DNA of 6,293 bases from Candidatus Fraserbacteria bacterium RBG_16_55_9 (GTDB lineage: Bacteria; Bipolaricaulota; Bipolaricaulia; RBG-16-55-9), in the NCBI GenBank assembly GCA_001778455.1, contig MFGX01000024.1, forward strand, positions 12,395 through 18,687, written 5' to 3'. A program made the translations under genes and the position numbers. The notes under the pieces were generated by a model. That model was not told the origin of the DNA and made no database searches. It saw nothing but the letters and a program-made list of their open reading frames with translations. Within the stretch, counting starts at the first letter, position 1. The number at the start of each line of letters is the position of its first letter. Below are positions 5,902 to 6,293 of the stretch, in pieces.

Positions 5902-5926
5902 CGCAAGATTGCCGTCTATCCCATAA
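5768..5926 (+). CDS. doubtful small ORF (52 residues) with signal-peptide or membrane character
   Basis: From ATG 5768 the frame encodes a basic start (MQARLQPSR), then VFSWAYLLFLFP and RVFAQG, which resembles a signal peptide with a VFA-Q cleavage site near residue 25. A second hydrophobic stretch, LLTGQVLLFLY (30-40), follows, and it ends at TAA 5924-5926. A TTG four codons upstream (5756) has TAGGAG 11 bases before it and could be the true start. The frame stays open back to 5694 and reads ITSKKVGALGLLLSA there, also signal-like, but without ATG, GTG or TTG. c-di-GMP riboswitches often control exported proteins, so this may be a small exported or membrane peptide or the 5' relic of such a gene. 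I recognise no family. The stop lies just before the tRNA promoter. Confidence 0.25.
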   Translation: MQARLQPSRVFSWAYLLFLFPRVFAQGMRLLTGQVLLFLYSQRCSARLPSIP

Positions 5927-5930
5927 GCCC

Positions 5931-5959
5931 TTGAATGGGGGATTTGTGTGACCTATAAT
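5931..5959 (+). promoter_or_regulatory. strong promoter of tRNA-Glu
   Basis: TTGAAT (5931-5936) and a perfect TATAAT (5954-5959) are 17 bases apart. The expected start near 5966 lies about 5 bases before the tRNA 5' end, as is usual for single tRNA genes. Confidence 0.82.
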
Positions 5960-5970
5960 GCAAAACGACT

Positions 5971-6043
5971 GTCCCCATCGTCTAGGGGCCTAGGACGCCG
6001 GGCTTTCAATCCGGCAACACGGGTTCGAATCCCGTTGGGGACG
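5971..6043 (+). tRNA. tRNA-Glu, anticodon UUC
   Basis: Decodes GAA/GAG; in many bacteria charged tRNA-Glu also feeds tetrapyrrole synthesis. The acceptor stem GTCCCCA (5971-5977) pairs with TGGGGAC (6036-6042), with discriminator G6043. The D-arm is 5980-5996. The anticodon stem CCGGG/TCCGG holds loop CTTTCAA, with anticodon TTC at 6005-6007. The T-arm ACGGG-TTCGAAT-CCCGT (6019-6035) is perfect. The sequence closely resembles E. coli tRNA-Glu. CCA is not encoded (CCC follows the discriminator), so a CCA-adding enzyme is needed. No terminator is visible before the opposing gene. Confidence 0.97.
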
Positions 6044-6050
6044 CCCAACT

Positions 6051-6293
6051 TCACAGCGGTGTGAGCTCTTGCTGGATCAGTCGCCCGGCTTTCGCCCAGT
6101 CCAAGTCTTCGATGCGCTCGATTCCATGGCATAACTCCCCGAGTATCCGATCTTGAATGAGCCCTCGGGAAAGCGCAACCGAATAGGGCAATCGGTGGAA
6201 GGTCACCATCGAGTACCTCGGCACGAAAACGTTCGGATACTTCTTCTCGAGCGCTTGCTCTACCCTCTTGCGGAAGAGGAATCGCGGATCGGC
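6051..6293 (-). CDS. kmo: kynurenine 3-monooxygenase, C-terminal 80 residues; 5' end beyond window
   Basis: Kynurenine 3-monooxygenase is an FAD- and NADPH-dependent hydroxylase turning L-kynurenine into 3-hydroxykynurenine, on the tryptophan route to quinolinate and NAD. Only the tail is present. The minus-strand frame from the window edge reads ADPRFLFRKRVEQALEKKYP, then VPRYSMVTFHRLPYSVAL, then RGLIQDRILGEL, and ends DLDWAKAGRLIQQELTPL before TGA (6051-6053). The block P-x-YSMVTF-x-x-(I/L)-PY-x-x-AL with a following Q-(D/E)-x-I is the conserved C-terminal region of bacterial and eukaryotic KMO (human: IPLYTMVTFSRI). The FAD-binding N-terminal GxGxxG is outside the window, so activity cannot be judged. 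The gene converges on tRNA-Glu with 7 bases between them. Another flavin monooxygenase of the same clan is possible but less likely. Confidence 0.82.
   Translation of the reverse strand, partial: ADPRFLFRKRVEQALEKKYPNVFVPRYSMVTFHRLPYSVALSRGLIQDRILGELCHGIERIEDLDWAKAGRLIQQELTPL

Noticed and set aside
6051..6064. TCACA-GCGG-TGTGA hairpin as terminator for tRNA-Glu or kmo
   Set aside because: Only 5 bp, no T run on either strand, and it overlaps the kmo stop codon.
1..6293. CRISPR array, insertion sequence or phage-like content
   Set aside because: No regularly spaced direct repeats, transposase motifs or terminal inverted repeats were seen by eye.

Overview
The window is bacterial chromosome, dense in genes and of moderate GC. 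Intergenic gaps are short, promoters are of sigma70 type, and Shine-Dalgarno sites precede most genes. Nothing fixes the phylum. A bacterial kynurenine 3-monooxygenase beside a class I cyclic-di-GMP riboswitch and a HflK with a short N-terminus suggests a free-living, non-enterobacterial lineage, possibly from an environmental assembly. That placement is inference only.

Layout. On the minus strand, 1-958 is the first ~319 codons of GMP synthase (guaA), cut by the window edge. A 144-base divergent gap (959-1102) holds a good promoter for hflK-hflC (1103-2997, plus strand), two SPFH-family membrane proteins translated through a TAATG overlap. hflC runs head-on into a sirtuin gene (2994-3758, minus strand), and the two stop codons overlap by 4 bases. 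The 554 bases from 3759 to 4312 hold a weak sirtuin promoter, a promoter plus frameshifted and truncated remnant of a GAF-domain gene (3867-4212), a pair of overlapping inverted repeats at the break point, and a compact promoter for metK. metK (S-adenosylmethionine synthetase) runs from 4313 to 5506. The GAF remnant is open in frame with metK, so an automatic start call at 4001 would give a false GAF-MetK fusion.

The 464 bases after metK (5507-5970) hold no confident protein gene. They contain a well-formed GEMM-I (c-di-GMP-I) riboswitch (about 5587-5690) with its own extended -10 promoter, then two overlapping small ORFs of doubtful coding value, one resembling an exported or membrane peptide. 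A consensus-like promoter follows and drives tRNA-Glu(UUC) at 5971-6043. The window closes with the 3' end of a kynurenine 3-monooxygenase gene (6051-6293, minus strand), whose stop lies 7 bases beyond the tRNA.

Functionally this is mostly housekeeping: purine synthesis, membrane-protease quality control, NAD-dependent deacylation, SAM synthesis, one tRNA and tryptophan catabolism toward NAD. The points of interest are the apparently orphaned c-di-GMP riboswitch, whose P1 stem can be drawn to cover a start codon, and the decayed GAF gene fused in frame to metK.
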